Positions 18,530-27,138 of a stretch of DNA of 64,000 bases are shown piece by piece (position 1 is the first letter of the stretch; each line of letters begins with the position of its first letter). Source of the stretch: an uncultured SAR116 cluster alpha proteobacterium. GTDB lineage: Bacteria; Pseudomonadota; Alphaproteobacteria; Puniceispirillales; Marisalimonadaceae. Location: NCBI GenBank assembly GCA_902616615.1, contig CACMTN010000005.1, forward strand, positions 35,277 through 99,276. The letters run 5' to 3'. A program made the position numbers and the translations under genes. The notes under the pieces were generated by a model. That model did no database searches. It was given only the letters and a program-made list of their open reading frames with translations, and was not told the DNA's origin.

Positions 18530-19627
18530 TTATTTTACAATGTAGTCTTTTAATACATTTACATCAGGTTCATATCCCAATCCTATACCACCATTAATTT
18601 TAAAAAAACCATCTTTCGGAGTAAAAATATCTTCAGGATAGAGGTAAGCCTCAAGGTCAATAAAAAACCTCTCTAAAAGTCCTGGATTAGGCATTGATTG
18701 AGCAAGATGCAATGTGGCTAAAAACCCTGGCCCAAAATAAGGAGAATGCGGCATTACCTGTACTCCATAACTTTGAGAAATTGAAACAACTTTATTAAAT
18801 TCAGTGATACCACCAACTTTTGTTACACTTGGTTGGGCATAATCAACAGCTTCAGCTTCAAACATTTTTTTAAATTCAAATGATGTACAAGCATTTTCTC
18901 CTGCTGCTAATGGAATAAGTGACTCAGATCTAATATTAGACAAACTTTCAAAATCTTCTGGTGGATTTATAGGTTCTTCAACCCAATATAAATTAAATTC
19001 TTCCCAACTATTTAGTATTTGTCTTGCTTCATCTTTTGTCCATGGACAATTTGTATCAACCATAATTGGGATCTCTTCACCAAGTGCTTCCCTAGCTGCT
19101 CTAACTTCGGATGTAAACACTTCATGTAATTTTATATAATTATATCCCAAATTTTTGGCGGATGAACATCTATCTTTAACTGCCTCCTTATTTTCATAGC
19201 GCCATAAACTTGCATATGCGGGTATCTTTTTAATACCCGCTGATCCCAAAACATTGCACAATGGTAAATTACTATTTTTGGCTACAATGTCCCACAAAGC
19301 TATATCTACTCCACTTATTGCAAACATTGTAATCCCATAACGTCCAAAAAGATGAAGCTTTTTTTGTAATTCAAAATTTATATTCTGAACATCTAGTGGG
19401 TTTTTTCCAATTAGGTGTGGTTTAACCATATTTAGTATTACTTCTGAAACAGCTCTTCTACAATTAAATGAAAATGCGTCACCCCAACCAGTAATACCGT
19501 TATCTGTTTCAATTTTGACAACACAAAAATCCATTCCATCTTGTTTCAAAAAGTCAGCTGAGGATGATTTTATGCCTATTGAAAATGGTATTTTTAATTC
19601 GTAAACCTCTAAATTAGTTATTTTCAT
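18530..19627 (-). CDS. Mandelate racemase/muconate lactonizing enzyme family protein
   Basis: A 365-residue enolase-superfamily enzyme. The capping domain is residues 1-120 and the barrel follows. Metal ligands are Asp191 (MVDTNCPW), Glu217 (VEEP) and Glu244 (AAGEN), and a general-base His is at 294 (MPHSPYFGP). The second-strand motif is Lys166-x-His168 (IKLHE) instead of Lys-x-Lys. By superfamily it abstracts a proton alpha to a carboxylate, as in acid-sugar dehydration or racemisation. It is convergent with the DUF3726 operon (one-base gap). It starts a run of same-strand genes' downstream end with the DUF2842-like protein and an SDR upstream. Confidence 0.87.
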   Translation of the reverse strand: MKITNLEVYELKIPFSIGIKSSSADFLKQDGMDFCVVKIETDNGITGWGDAFSFNCRRAVSEVILNMVKPHLIGKNPLDVQNINFELQKKLHLFGRYGITMFAISGVDIALWDIVAKNSNLPLCNVLGSAGIKKIPAYASLWRYENKEAVKDRCSSAKNLGYNYIKLHEVFTSEVRAAREALGEEIPIMVDTNCPWTKDEARQILNSWEEFNLYWVEEPINPPEDFESLSNIRSESLIPLAAGENACTSFEFKKMFEAEAVDYAQPSVTKVGGITEFNKVVSISQSYGVQVMPHSPYFGPGFLATLHLAQSMPNPGLLERFFIDLEAYLYPEDIFTPKDGFFKINGGIGLGYEPDVNVLKDYIVK

Positions 19628-19644
19628 ATTTAACCTATTATATT

Positions 19645-19848
19645 TTAATGAGCTTCGTTATCTGCCAACCATTTTATAACTTTAGTAGCAGGATATAACC
19701 ACAGGAAACCTGCTAAAATGTATATCAACCAGTCTATTGACCAGTGATAACCTGTTATATAATCAAAAATATACATAAAAAATGCTACATAAATAATTAA
19801 TGAAGGGATTATTCCAATTACTACAATTAAATGACGCCATCTTTTCAA
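19645..19848 (-). CDS. DUF2842-like small membrane protein
   Basis: A 67-residue protein with two hydrophobic helices (about residues 7-28 and 38-56) joined by a short loop, and a C-terminal WLYPATKVIKWL segment. This layout resembles DUF2842, a small two-helix family found mainly in Alphaproteobacteria. The start is TTG 19848, with AGGA eight bases upstream. It sits between an enolase-superfamily gene and an SDR on the same strand. Function unknown. Confidence 0.7.
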   Translation of the reverse strand: MKRWRHLIVVIGIIPSLIIYVAFFMYIFDYITGYHWSIDWLIYILAGFLWLYPATKVIKWLADNEAH

Positions 19849-19873
19849 ATTAAAATCCTAATTTTAACTTAAA

Positions 19874-20659
19874 TTAACTTGGAATTAATCCACCATCAAC
19901 ATTATATGATTGACCAGAAATATTTCTAGCACCTTCAGAGGACAAAAAAACTACCATTGATGCAATATCTTCTGGATTATTTGGTCTCTTTAAAGGAATA
20001 TCTCTTACATAATGTTTCATTATTTCTTCTTCAGTTTTATTTTGTTCTGAAGCTCTCTTCTTTACTATATCTGAAAGTATATTTGTATATGTAATACCTG
20101 GGCAAATTGAATTTACAGTTATTTCGTATTTTGCGAGTTCTTGAGCCGCTGTTTTTGTCAAACTAATTACAGCACCTTTGCTGGCGGCATAAATAGCATT
20201 AGACACATCTACAAAGCCTTTCCCACCTACAGAGGCCATGTTAATAATTCTTCCTCCTTTGTTTTGCTTTATCATTTGAACAGCCGCTATCTGTAAACAA
20301 AAGAATGTTCCTTTCGCATTAACATTATGTATCCAATCCCAATCTTTTTCAGTTAAATCCATAATATTCGATGTTCTAGTTACTCCTGCATTATTTACTA
20401 AAATATCAATTGTACCAAATTGCTTTACAGTTTTTAGGATCATGTTTTCTATATCATTAATTTTGGTAACATCAGTTTCAATTGAAATACCCGATCCATT
20501 ACTATTTAATATGATTTCAAGAGTTTCGTTAGCTTGTTTTAAGTTTATATCTGCACAAGTTACGTTATATCCCTGATTGCTCATTGCAATTGCAATAGCT
20601 TTCCCGATTCCACTTCCAGCTCCAGTAACACATACATTTTTAAAAATCCTATTTATCAT
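19874..20659 (-). CDS. Short-chain dehydrogenase/reductase (FabG-like)
   Basis: A 261-residue classical SDR with TGAGSGIG at 12-19, NNAG at 89-92, Ser143, and Tyr157-xxx-Lys161, and the usual C-terminal GQSYNVDGG. It is cytosolic and NAD(P)-dependent; the substrate is not known. It shares its strand with the VOC protein upstream (14-base gap) and the DUF2842-like and enolase-family genes downstream. Such an SDR next to an acid-sugar-dehydratase-like enzyme could belong to a sugar-acid or polyol pathway. That is inference only. Confidence 0.85.
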   Translation of the reverse strand: MINRIFKNVCVTGAGSGIGKAIAIAMSNQGYNVTCADINLKQANETLEIILNSNGSGISIETDVTKINDIENMILKTVKQFGTIDILVNNAGVTRTSNIMDLTEKDWDWIHNVNAKGTFFCLQIAAVQMIKQNKGGRIINMASVGGKGFVDVSNAIYAASKGAVISLTKTAAQELAKYEITVNSICPGITYTNILSDIVKKRASEQNKTEEEIMKHYVRDIPLKRPNNPEDIASMVVFLSSEGARNISGQSYNVDGGLIPS

Positions 20660-20672
20660 TTTTCAATTTAAA

Positions 20673-21506
20673 CTAGACTGCCTGATTAATTTCTAACATG
20701 TTAGCATTATTGTCATAAAGATAAATCTGATGAAACCCAGGCATTGCGTATACTTTGGCATCAGAGTATAAAATTTTTTCTTCATCAAGTTTAGCCGTTA
20801 AATTCGATAAATTTTTAATTGTGAATGCTGGATGCCCTGCAATTGATGGATTATGTGCAAAATTATTTCTATAACCGAATCCATCGTCAGGCTTTATAAC
20901 ATGTAATCCTCTATTATTATTAGATAATGGTAATATTGCTAATTCAGATGGATCAATACTAAAATCACCCTTATTAATCGGTGCAACCCATTGCCCTTCT
21001 TTCATACCCAACAAATCACAAAAAAAATGAATAGACTCTCTAACATTCAAAGATTCTAAATTCATGTGATGAATTCCCCAATCCAAACCCATAGACCAAC
21101 CATTTATATGATCTTCAAAACCAGATGTGTTTTCAACTAAATGTATTAAATTTAATGAAGGCTCTTGAACATATAGACTTTTAAATAACTCATTGTCTGA
21201 TTTTTTATAAATAAACTTTATATCTTTGAGTTCTAATTTTTCTTTGATATTTTCAAGATTATCTACCAATAATGTAATATAACTTCTTCTACTTTGTATA
21301 TGATTTGAAATTGATAAATCTGGAATTGGTTTGAATAATCTTAATCCAAACCCCTTATCACCAAAAAAAATACTTTCTTCATTTTTATATAAGGATTGGT
21401 AAAGTAATTTTTGATTTTCATTATAACCAATAAGCATATCATAAAATTGTTTTGATTTTTGTAAATCGTAAACTGGAATGGAGACATTCAAAATTGTCCA
21501 ATTCAT
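20673..21506 (-). CDS. VOC superfamily (glyoxalase/extradiol dioxygenase fold) protein
   Basis: A 277-residue protein with two vicinal-oxygen-chelate modules. The first starts ILNVSIPVYDLQKSKQFYDML. The second begins near residue 143 with GIHHMNLESLNVRESIHFFCDLLGM, where His residues could bind metal, and ends NANMLEINQ with a Glu ligand. This is compatible with a glyoxalase, dioxygenase or epimerase; the exact activity is not visible. It leads a same-strand set with the SDR at 19874 and is divergent from the TauD-like gene. Confidence 0.82.
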   Translation of the reverse strand: MNWTILNVSIPVYDLQKSKQFYDMLIGYNENQKLLYQSLYKNEESIFFGDKGFGLRLFKPIPDLSISNHIQSRRSYITLLVDNLENIKEKLELKDIKFIYKKSDNELFKSLYVQEPSLNLIHLVENTSGFEDHINGWSMGLDWGIHHMNLESLNVRESIHFFCDLLGMKEGQWVAPINKGDFSIDPSELAILPLSNNNRGLHVIKPDDGFGYRNNFAHNPSIAGHPAFTIKNLSNLTAKLDEEKILYSDAKVYAMPGFHQIYLYDNNANMLEINQAV

Positions 21507-21626
21507 CTATTATCCTTACTTTTTATTAATAATTTTGAATATTAAGTTGTTAACCTAACAAATGTTTACAAAAAGAACAATTTCAATAAAGTTAAATAAT
21601 GAGTTTTTGTACAGGGAAAATTCACG

Positions 21627-22532
21627 ATGGATATTAAAAACTTAACTAACGATTTTGGTGTAGAAGTAAAAAATTTTGATTGCTCAAAAAAAATTGGTTA
21701 TGATGAATTAAATTTACTTAAAAAAACTATTCAAGATAGACATTTCATATGCTTTAAAAATCAAAAATTAGATGGGGATACACTTGCTACTTTTACAAAA
21801 AACTTTGGTAAATTAGAAGCCTATCCAGAAAAAGATAAAACAAAGGGAAAAATAGAAATATTTAATGTTTCTAATGTTTCTGAAGATGGTGAACATTTAG
21901 ATCCTGATGACCAAAGAGTTATTCTCCAAAAAAATAATTCAAGGTGGCATACAGATAGCTCTTACAGATATTTACCATCTATTTTTTCTATCCTCTATGG
22001 TCAAGAAACTTTACCTCCTAAAGCAGAAGGGGGGCAAACTCAGTTTTCAAATATGTTGTTAGCATATGATCATTTGCCTGAGGATAAAAAAATTCTTTTA
22101 GAACCATTACACCAAGTTCACTCTTACAATGATATTAGAAGATTAGAACCTGGCCTTCCAGAACTTACTTACGAAGAAAAATCTAACTTTCCACCAGTAA
22201 CTCACCCTATAGTAAGAGTTCATCCCGACAGAGACTTTAGAAGATCTCTTTATTTTACTTCTAATACGAGTCTAGAAATTGGTGGAATGAGCCTGGAACA
22301 AGGTAAGGAGTTACATAAATGGCTTGTAAATTATATTAGCCAGCCTAAATTTTGTTATACTCATAAGTGGCAAAAAAATGATTTGATCATGTGGGATAAT
22401 AGAGTGTTGTTACATAGGGTAATTCCCTATGATTACGCTAAATATAGAAGAGCAATGATTAGGGGAACTGTTGAGGGAGAAGTTCCTGTTCTTGGTCCAT
22501 TTTCAAATGAAGTAAGATTAAATAATAATTAA
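21627..22532 (+). CDS. TauD/TfdA-family 2-oxoglutarate-dependent dioxygenase
   Basis: A 301-residue Fe(II)/2-oxoglutarate dioxygenase. The metal triad is His108-x-Asp110 (RWHTDSSY) and His263 (MWDNRVLLHR), and arginines at 274-279 can bind 2-oxoglutarate. The N-terminus GVEVKNFDCS and the HFICFKNQ segment fit the TauD/TfdA pattern. These enzymes hydroxylate sulfonates, aryloxyalkanoates or similar anions, releasing sulfite or another leaving group. A GGGAA ribosome-binding site precedes the ATG. It is followed after 21 bases by a DehI-like gene, which hints at a role in breaking down an organic acid. The substrate is unproven. Confidence 0.88.
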   Translation: MDIKNLTNDFGVEVKNFDCSKKIGYDELNLLKKTIQDRHFICFKNQKLDGDTLATFTKNFGKLEAYPEKDKTKGKIEIFNVSNVSEDGEHLDPDDQRVILQKNNSRWHTDSSYRYLPSIFSILYGQETLPPKAEGGQTQFSNMLLAYDHLPEDKKILLEPLHQVHSYNDIRRLEPGLPELTYEEKSNFPPVTHPIVRVHPDRDFRRSLYFTSNTSLEIGGMSLEQGKELHKWLVNYISQPKFCYTHKWQKNDLIMWDNRVLLHRVIPYDYAKYRRAMIRGTVEGEVPVLGPFSNEVRLNNN

Positions 22533-22553
22533 AATTTAATTGTATGATTTAAA

Positions 22554-23405
22554 ATGAATTCTGATATTTCTTATGACCCAGTTTCAGTTATAGATGAAAA
22601 AGAAGCTATTGGAGAAACTGCAAAAATTTTCAAAGATATTAGAGAGACAATGAATATTCCAATTATAACATCTATATGGAGAGGTTTGGCAGAGATTGAT
22701 GATAGTTTAAAAAAAATTTGGACTATTGCTAGACCAATCTATGAAACACATAACCCTGAAAAAAAACTAAAAGAAATTTTTGAAGAAATTAAACTTCCTT
22801 TACTGCCAAAATTTACCGATGATGAACTTTCAAAATGCAGACTTACTCCTAAAGATTGGGAAGAAATTTTGATTATTTTAAAAGCATATAACCGTTCAAA
22901 TGGGATGAATATGGTTGTATTGCACTCAATTATCAAACAAAATTTTCCAAGTTGCTTAAAGATCCAAAAAAATAACAAAAAAAAGATAATTTGGCCTGTA
23001 CTACAAAAACTCCAAAAAAAAGAAGAAATAAAACCCAATATTTGGCAGTTAGTACGTAATGTTAACAGTATATGCGCGCCAAATGGAAAAAATTCTCATG
23101 TAGCAACTTTATGGAGACACTTGGCCCACTGGCCTTTTTTTCTTGAAATGATGTATATAAAACTCAGTAAGTTATCAGAGGAAAGAATTCTTCAATCATT
23201 ACTGTTTAAAACTCAAAAATATTTACAAGACAGAGGTTTGATAATAGAAGCAAAAGTTTATTTTAAAAATGATATATCTTCAAAGGCTTATTCTGTAATT
23301 AAAAGTTACGTGTACGAAAAAGATAAGGTTATACGAATGGTTGTAATTGGCTTCATTATGCAAAAATGGATAGAAAAACAAAAATTCTTAGATTTGAATA
23401 ACTAG
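22554..23405 (+). CDS. DehI-like (2-haloacid dehalogenase group I fold) protein
   Basis: A 283-residue helical protein with two similar halves. The first contains AIGETAKIFKDIRETMNIPIITSIWRGLA, and the second contains KNSHVATLWRHLAHWPFF. These IxRxLA/WRHLAHWP repeats recall the DehI-type halocarboxylic acid dehalogenase family, which is distantly related to AhpD-like folds. No activity can be claimed. It sits 21 bases after the TauD-like gene and ten bases before gamma-glutamyltranspeptidase on the same strand. The whole set may be one transcript. Confidence 0.7.
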   Translation: MNSDISYDPVSVIDEKEAIGETAKIFKDIRETMNIPIITSIWRGLAEIDDSLKKIWTIARPIYETHNPEKKLKEIFEEIKLPLLPKFTDDELSKCRLTPKDWEEILIILKAYNRSNGMNMVVLHSIIKQNFPSCLKIQKNNKKKIIWPVLQKLQKKEEIKPNIWQLVRNVNSICAPNGKNSHVATLWRHLAHWPFFLEMMYIKLSKLSEERILQSLLFKTQKYLQDRGLIIEAKVYFKNDISSKAYSVIKSYVYEKDKVIRMVVIGFIMQKWIEKQKFLDLNN

Positions 23406-23415
23406 AAAATTAATT

Positions 23416-25185
23416 ATGTATTTTATTAAAATTTTAACTATTTTATTTTTATTTATACCAATTTCAGCGTCTGGGAACCAAAAATCTGATCTAAACAAAT
23501 CAGAAAATTACAATTTAAACTCAGGAAATAAATATCTGAAATTCAAAAAAGAAGGTAAACCAGTAATTTCTGATAAATGGATGGTTGTCACAGCAAATAC
23601 CCAAGCTTCTGAGGCTGCTGCTAAAATACTTAAAAATGGTGGGACAGCTGCAGATGCAATGATTTCAGCTCAATTGGTTTTAGGTTTAGTGGAACCTGAA
23701 TCCTCTGGTCTTGGTGGTGGCGCATTTCTAGTATATTTTGATAATAAAACTAAAAAAGTTACAACTCTTGATGGTCGTGAGACAGCGCCATTACTAATTA
23801 ATGAAAATGTATTTCAAGATATTAACGGGAACTCATTAAAGTTTTTTGATGCCGTTGTAGGAGGAAAATCAGTTGGCACACCTGGTACTCCAGCTTTACT
23901 TGAAATAGCGTATAAAAAATGGGGTAAAACTAAATGGTCTTTATTATTTGATGACGCGATTAATTTATCAAATAATGGTTTTGTAATTTCAAATAAACTT
24001 AGCTCTTCTATAAAAAAAAGTAGGGAATCATTAAATAAGTTTTTGAAAACTAAATCCTATTTTTTACCCAATGGTATACCACTAGAATCCGGTGATATTC
24101 ATTTTAATAAAAATTATGCAAATACTCTTAAAGCTTTTGAAAAAAATAGATCGGAAGTTTTTTATAATGGTTATATTGCAAATGATATTGTCTCAACTGT
24201 GAATAATGCCAGTCATAATCCTGGAGTTTTATCTATTAAGGATATGATTAATTATAAGGTTATAGAAAGAAAGCCCATTTGTTCAAATTATAGAGGATAT
24301 CAAGTATGTGGAATGGGACCACCTTCGTCAGGAGCTATAACAATTGCTCAAATTCTAGGAATGATAGAGAATTTTGATATTTCAAAACTTGGACCTAAAA
24401 ATCCTGAGACTTGGAGAATAATAGGAGATGCCTCTAGATTAGCTTTTGCAGATAGATCTATCTATATAGCTGATAGTGATTTTATAGATGTTCCAGTTAA
24501 CAAGTTAATAGACTATAACTACTTGAAAGAACGCTCAAAATTATTAGACAGAAAAATTAAACTTAAGAAAATTAAAGCTGGCAAGTTAATAAGTAATTTA
24601 TCAATAAAATGGGGTCCAGATAATTCGATAGAACTTCCATCAACATCCCATATTTCAATAGTAGATCAGTATGGAAATGCATTATCAATGACTACTACGA
24701 TTGAAAACGGATTTGGTTCTAGATTAATGACAGATAGTGGGTTTTTACTTAACAATGAATTAACTGATTTCTCATTTAAATCGTTCAAAAATGGAAAAAA
24801 AATAGCCAATTGTATTGAACCTAGTAAAAGGCCGAGATCATCTATGGCCCCTACTATCATCTTAAAAAATAATAAACCTGTTTATATTTTGGGAAGTCCT
24901 GGAGGAAGTAATATTATTGGATATGTTGTAAATGCAATAATTTCAATGATCGATTGGAAAAAAAATGCCCAGGAAGCTGCATCGGTAGCTCATGGAATAA
25001 ATAAATTTGGAACTTATTATTTAGAGAAAAATACTATTATGAGTAAGCTACTAACTTCATTAGAGGATATGAAATATAAAGTTAAGTTAAGAAATTTTTC
25101 GTCTGGTTTAAATATAATTCATATTAATAATAAATTATACGGAGGATCTGACCATAGAAGAGAGGGAATAGCAATTGGCGGTTAA
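23416..25185 (+). CDS. ggt: Gamma-glutamyltranspeptidase precursor
   Basis: A 589-residue Ntn-hydrolase that cleaves the gamma-glutamyl bond of glutathione and related peptides outside the cytoplasm. An N-terminal signal peptide is visible (hydrophobic core about residues 4-17). The large-subunit motif SSGLGGGAF is at 96-104, and the autocleavage nucleophile is Thr410 in PSTSHISIVD. After it come MTTTIENGFGSRL and the substrate loop GSPGGSNIIGY. It would be exported and self-processed into two chains. It permits use of glutathione or gamma-glutamyl peptides as nitrogen and sulfur sources. It ends five bases before the convergent cyclase gene. Confidence 0.93.
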   Translation: MYFIKILTILFLFIPISASGNQKSDLNKSENYNLNSGNKYLKFKKEGKPVISDKWMVVTANTQASEAAAKILKNGGTAADAMISAQLVLGLVEPESSGLGGGAFLVYFDNKTKKVTTLDGRETAPLLINENVFQDINGNSLKFFDAVVGGKSVGTPGTPALLEIAYKKWGKTKWSLLFDDAINLSNNGFVISNKLSSSIKKSRESLNKFLKTKSYFLPNGIPLESGDIHFNKNYANTLKAFEKNRSEVFYNGYIANDIVSTVNNASHNPGVLSIKDMINYKVIERKPICSNYRGYQVCGMGPPSSGAITIAQILGMIENFDISKLGPKNPETWRIIGDASRLAFADRSIYIADSDFIDVPVNKLIDYNYLKERSKLLDRKIKLKKIKAGKLISNLSIKWGPDNSIELPSTSHISIVDQYGNALSMTTTIENGFGSRLMTDSGFLLNNELTDFSFKSFKNGKKIANCIEPSKRPRSSMAPTIILKNNKPVYILGSPGGSNIIGYVVNAIISMIDWKKNAQEAASVAHGINKFGTYYLEKNTIMSKLLTSLEDMKYKVKLRNFSSGLNIIHINNKLYGGSDHRREGIAIGG

Positions 25186-25189
25186 GTAA

Positions 25190-27043
25190 TTAGTCTAAAC
25201 TTCCTAGCGGTTTTAACTTTTCAATAAATTCATCTAATACTTTTTTATAATTAACAAATAAACTTAAACGTTTTCGCGTTAATCCTTTTTCTTTTGCTTT
25301 CAAAAAAAATTTTTGGGCATCTTCATCTTTTCCTTTTGTTAAAAGAACATACGAATAAAAGCCTAACATTACTGGATCTATGTCTTTTACATTCAATTTT
25401 GGTACTATTGTACGTTCAATTGAATCTACGTCATTATTTTGATAATAAGCAGCAAGTAAACTTTTGGTAATAAAAAATCCATTGTCATTAGGAGCCAATT
25501 GTAATGCATTTTTATAAAAAGAAATTGCTGATTTTAAATCAGAACATCTTTTGTATATTGAACCAGCAATTGAAAAAGTATCTACCGAACCACCTGCATC
25601 GATAGCTTTCTTCACAAATGATTTAGTTTTTTCACAATCTTTCGAACCATAACGAAATTCAACCAAAGCTCTCAATGCATATGCAGATGCATCTTCGTAA
25701 GCAGCAACGTCAGCTTTAGAATATTCTACTAATTTTTTTATGTCACTTTTTTTATCTTTTGATAAACCAAGCCTTATTCTTTGATAAATTTCCCATGCCA
25801 TACCGTTATATATGGCAGGTGATTTTGGTCCTAAATTTTTTCTTAATTGTTCTTGATATTCAACATATTTTTTATGACCGTCAATTGTGTATTTTCTCCA
25901 CTCAGCACGAGAGTTCAAAACTAAAGTTAAATTTTCAATGTTTTTTAATCTTTTAGAATATAAATCACCAGTCGATCCTGTAACTACTTTTATTTGAAGA
26001 TGTTTTAGTATTTTATTTCCTATGTTATCTTGAACTTTGAAAATATCTTTTAAGTCAAATTCCTCTTTGTCAGACCAAACTACTTTATTCTGCTTTAAAT
26101 CAACTAATTGAAGATTTATACGAGATTGATTTAAAATAGTCTGTATAGATCCTTTGATTACATAATCAGCGTTATATTCATCTATAAATTGTTTTATTGA
26201 ATAATCATTATTTTTTGCATGTTGACTAGTAGTTCTAGATAAAACTCTTATGCCAATATATTTAGAAAGGCTTGAGATCATACTTTCTGTTAAAGCAGGA
26301 CTAATACCTTTGGTATTTTCTGTATTTGACAAATCTTCGAATGGATAAACTAAGATAGTAGGAATAGACAAGGATGAAACAGTACTATCTTTATCTAATT
26401 TAGTTTCTGTATCCAACACACCTGAGAAGAACAAACCTATAAAGATAGCAGCTATGGCTCCTCCTATCATGGCTATTATCTTAGTATTCGATGATTGTGT
26501 CTTAAGCTTTCTCTTTTGTGATGGATCTAATAACAGATCATAAGCATGGAACTGGTTCTGCTTTACTTTCTGTATGCCTAAATCATTGAACTCGTACTTC
26601 GTCTTATTAGCAACAAGATCATAAACATTCTTGGATATTGTTATTCCACCTGGCTGCGCTAATGCCTCTAATCTAGCAGCAATGTTTACTCCGTCACCTA
26701 ATAAATTATCACCCTCCTTAACAACATCACCCATATTGACACCTATACGATACTCAAGCTTAACATCTGTAGTGTCTTTATCATTACGAGCTTTAATCTG
26801 TTTCTGGAACTCTACAGCAGTATCAACAGCAGCAACAGCACTTGGAAACTCGGCAAACACAGAGTCCCCTCCTGTATTGAATATACGGCCTTTTTGTTTT
26901 TTTATCAGAGGTTCAATGATCTTGTTACATTCACGAAGACCTCGTAATGTAGCATTCTCGTCTTTTTCCATATGCTTACTATAGCCAACTAAATCTGTGG
27001 CAAATATGACTGCTATCTTACGATTAATTTCTTCGTTTGACAT
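25190..27043 (-). CDS. Class III adenylate/guanylate cyclase with membrane helix and TPR-like repeats
   Basis: A 617-residue protein with a class III nucleotide cyclase catalytic domain at residues 1-170. Metal aspartates are Asp17 (ATDLVGYS) and Asp60 (NTGGDSVF), and the transition-state Asn120/Arg124 are in GDGVNIAARLE. One membrane helix spans about 190-208. A TolB-N-like domain follows (PTILVYPFEDLS onward), then helical TPR/SEL1-like repeats (about 420-590). The catalytic domain is thus cytosolic, with sensory repeats on the other side of the membrane. It probably makes cAMP. The 5' part (about 26400-27040) is clearly richer in GC than the rest of the gene. Confidence 0.9.
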   Translation of the reverse strand: MSNEEINRKIAVIFATDLVGYSKHMEKDENATLRGLRECNKIIEPLIKKQKGRIFNTGGDSVFAEFPSAVAAVDTAVEFQKQIKARNDKDTTDVKLEYRIGVNMGDVVKEGDNLLGDGVNIAARLEALAQPGGITISKNVYDLVANKTKYEFNDLGIQKVKQNQFHAYDLLLDPSQKRKLKTQSSNTKIIAMIGGAIAAIFIGLFFSGVLDTETKLDKDSTVSSLSIPTILVYPFEDLSNTENTKGISPALTESMISSLSKYIGIRVLSRTTSQHAKNNDYSIKQFIDEYNADYVIKGSIQTILNQSRINLQLVDLKQNKVVWSDKEEFDLKDIFKVQDNIGNKILKHLQIKVVTGSTGDLYSKRLKNIENLTLVLNSRAEWRKYTIDGHKKYVEYQEQLRKNLGPKSPAIYNGMAWEIYQRIRLGLSKDKKSDIKKLVEYSKADVAAYEDASAYALRALVEFRYGSKDCEKTKSFVKKAIDAGGSVDTFSIAGSIYKRCSDLKSAISFYKNALQLAPNDNGFFITKSLLAAYYQNNDVDSIERTIVPKLNVKDIDPVMLGFYSYVLLTKGKDEDAQKFFLKAKEKGLTRKRLSLFVNYKKVLDEFIEKLKPLGSLD

Positions 27044-27138
27044 TATTAAGGGACCCTAATTATTTTAATAGTATATTCTTAATATATAAATATAATTACA
27101 TTTATATTAAAATGATACAAAGATTTAAGGTTAATTAA

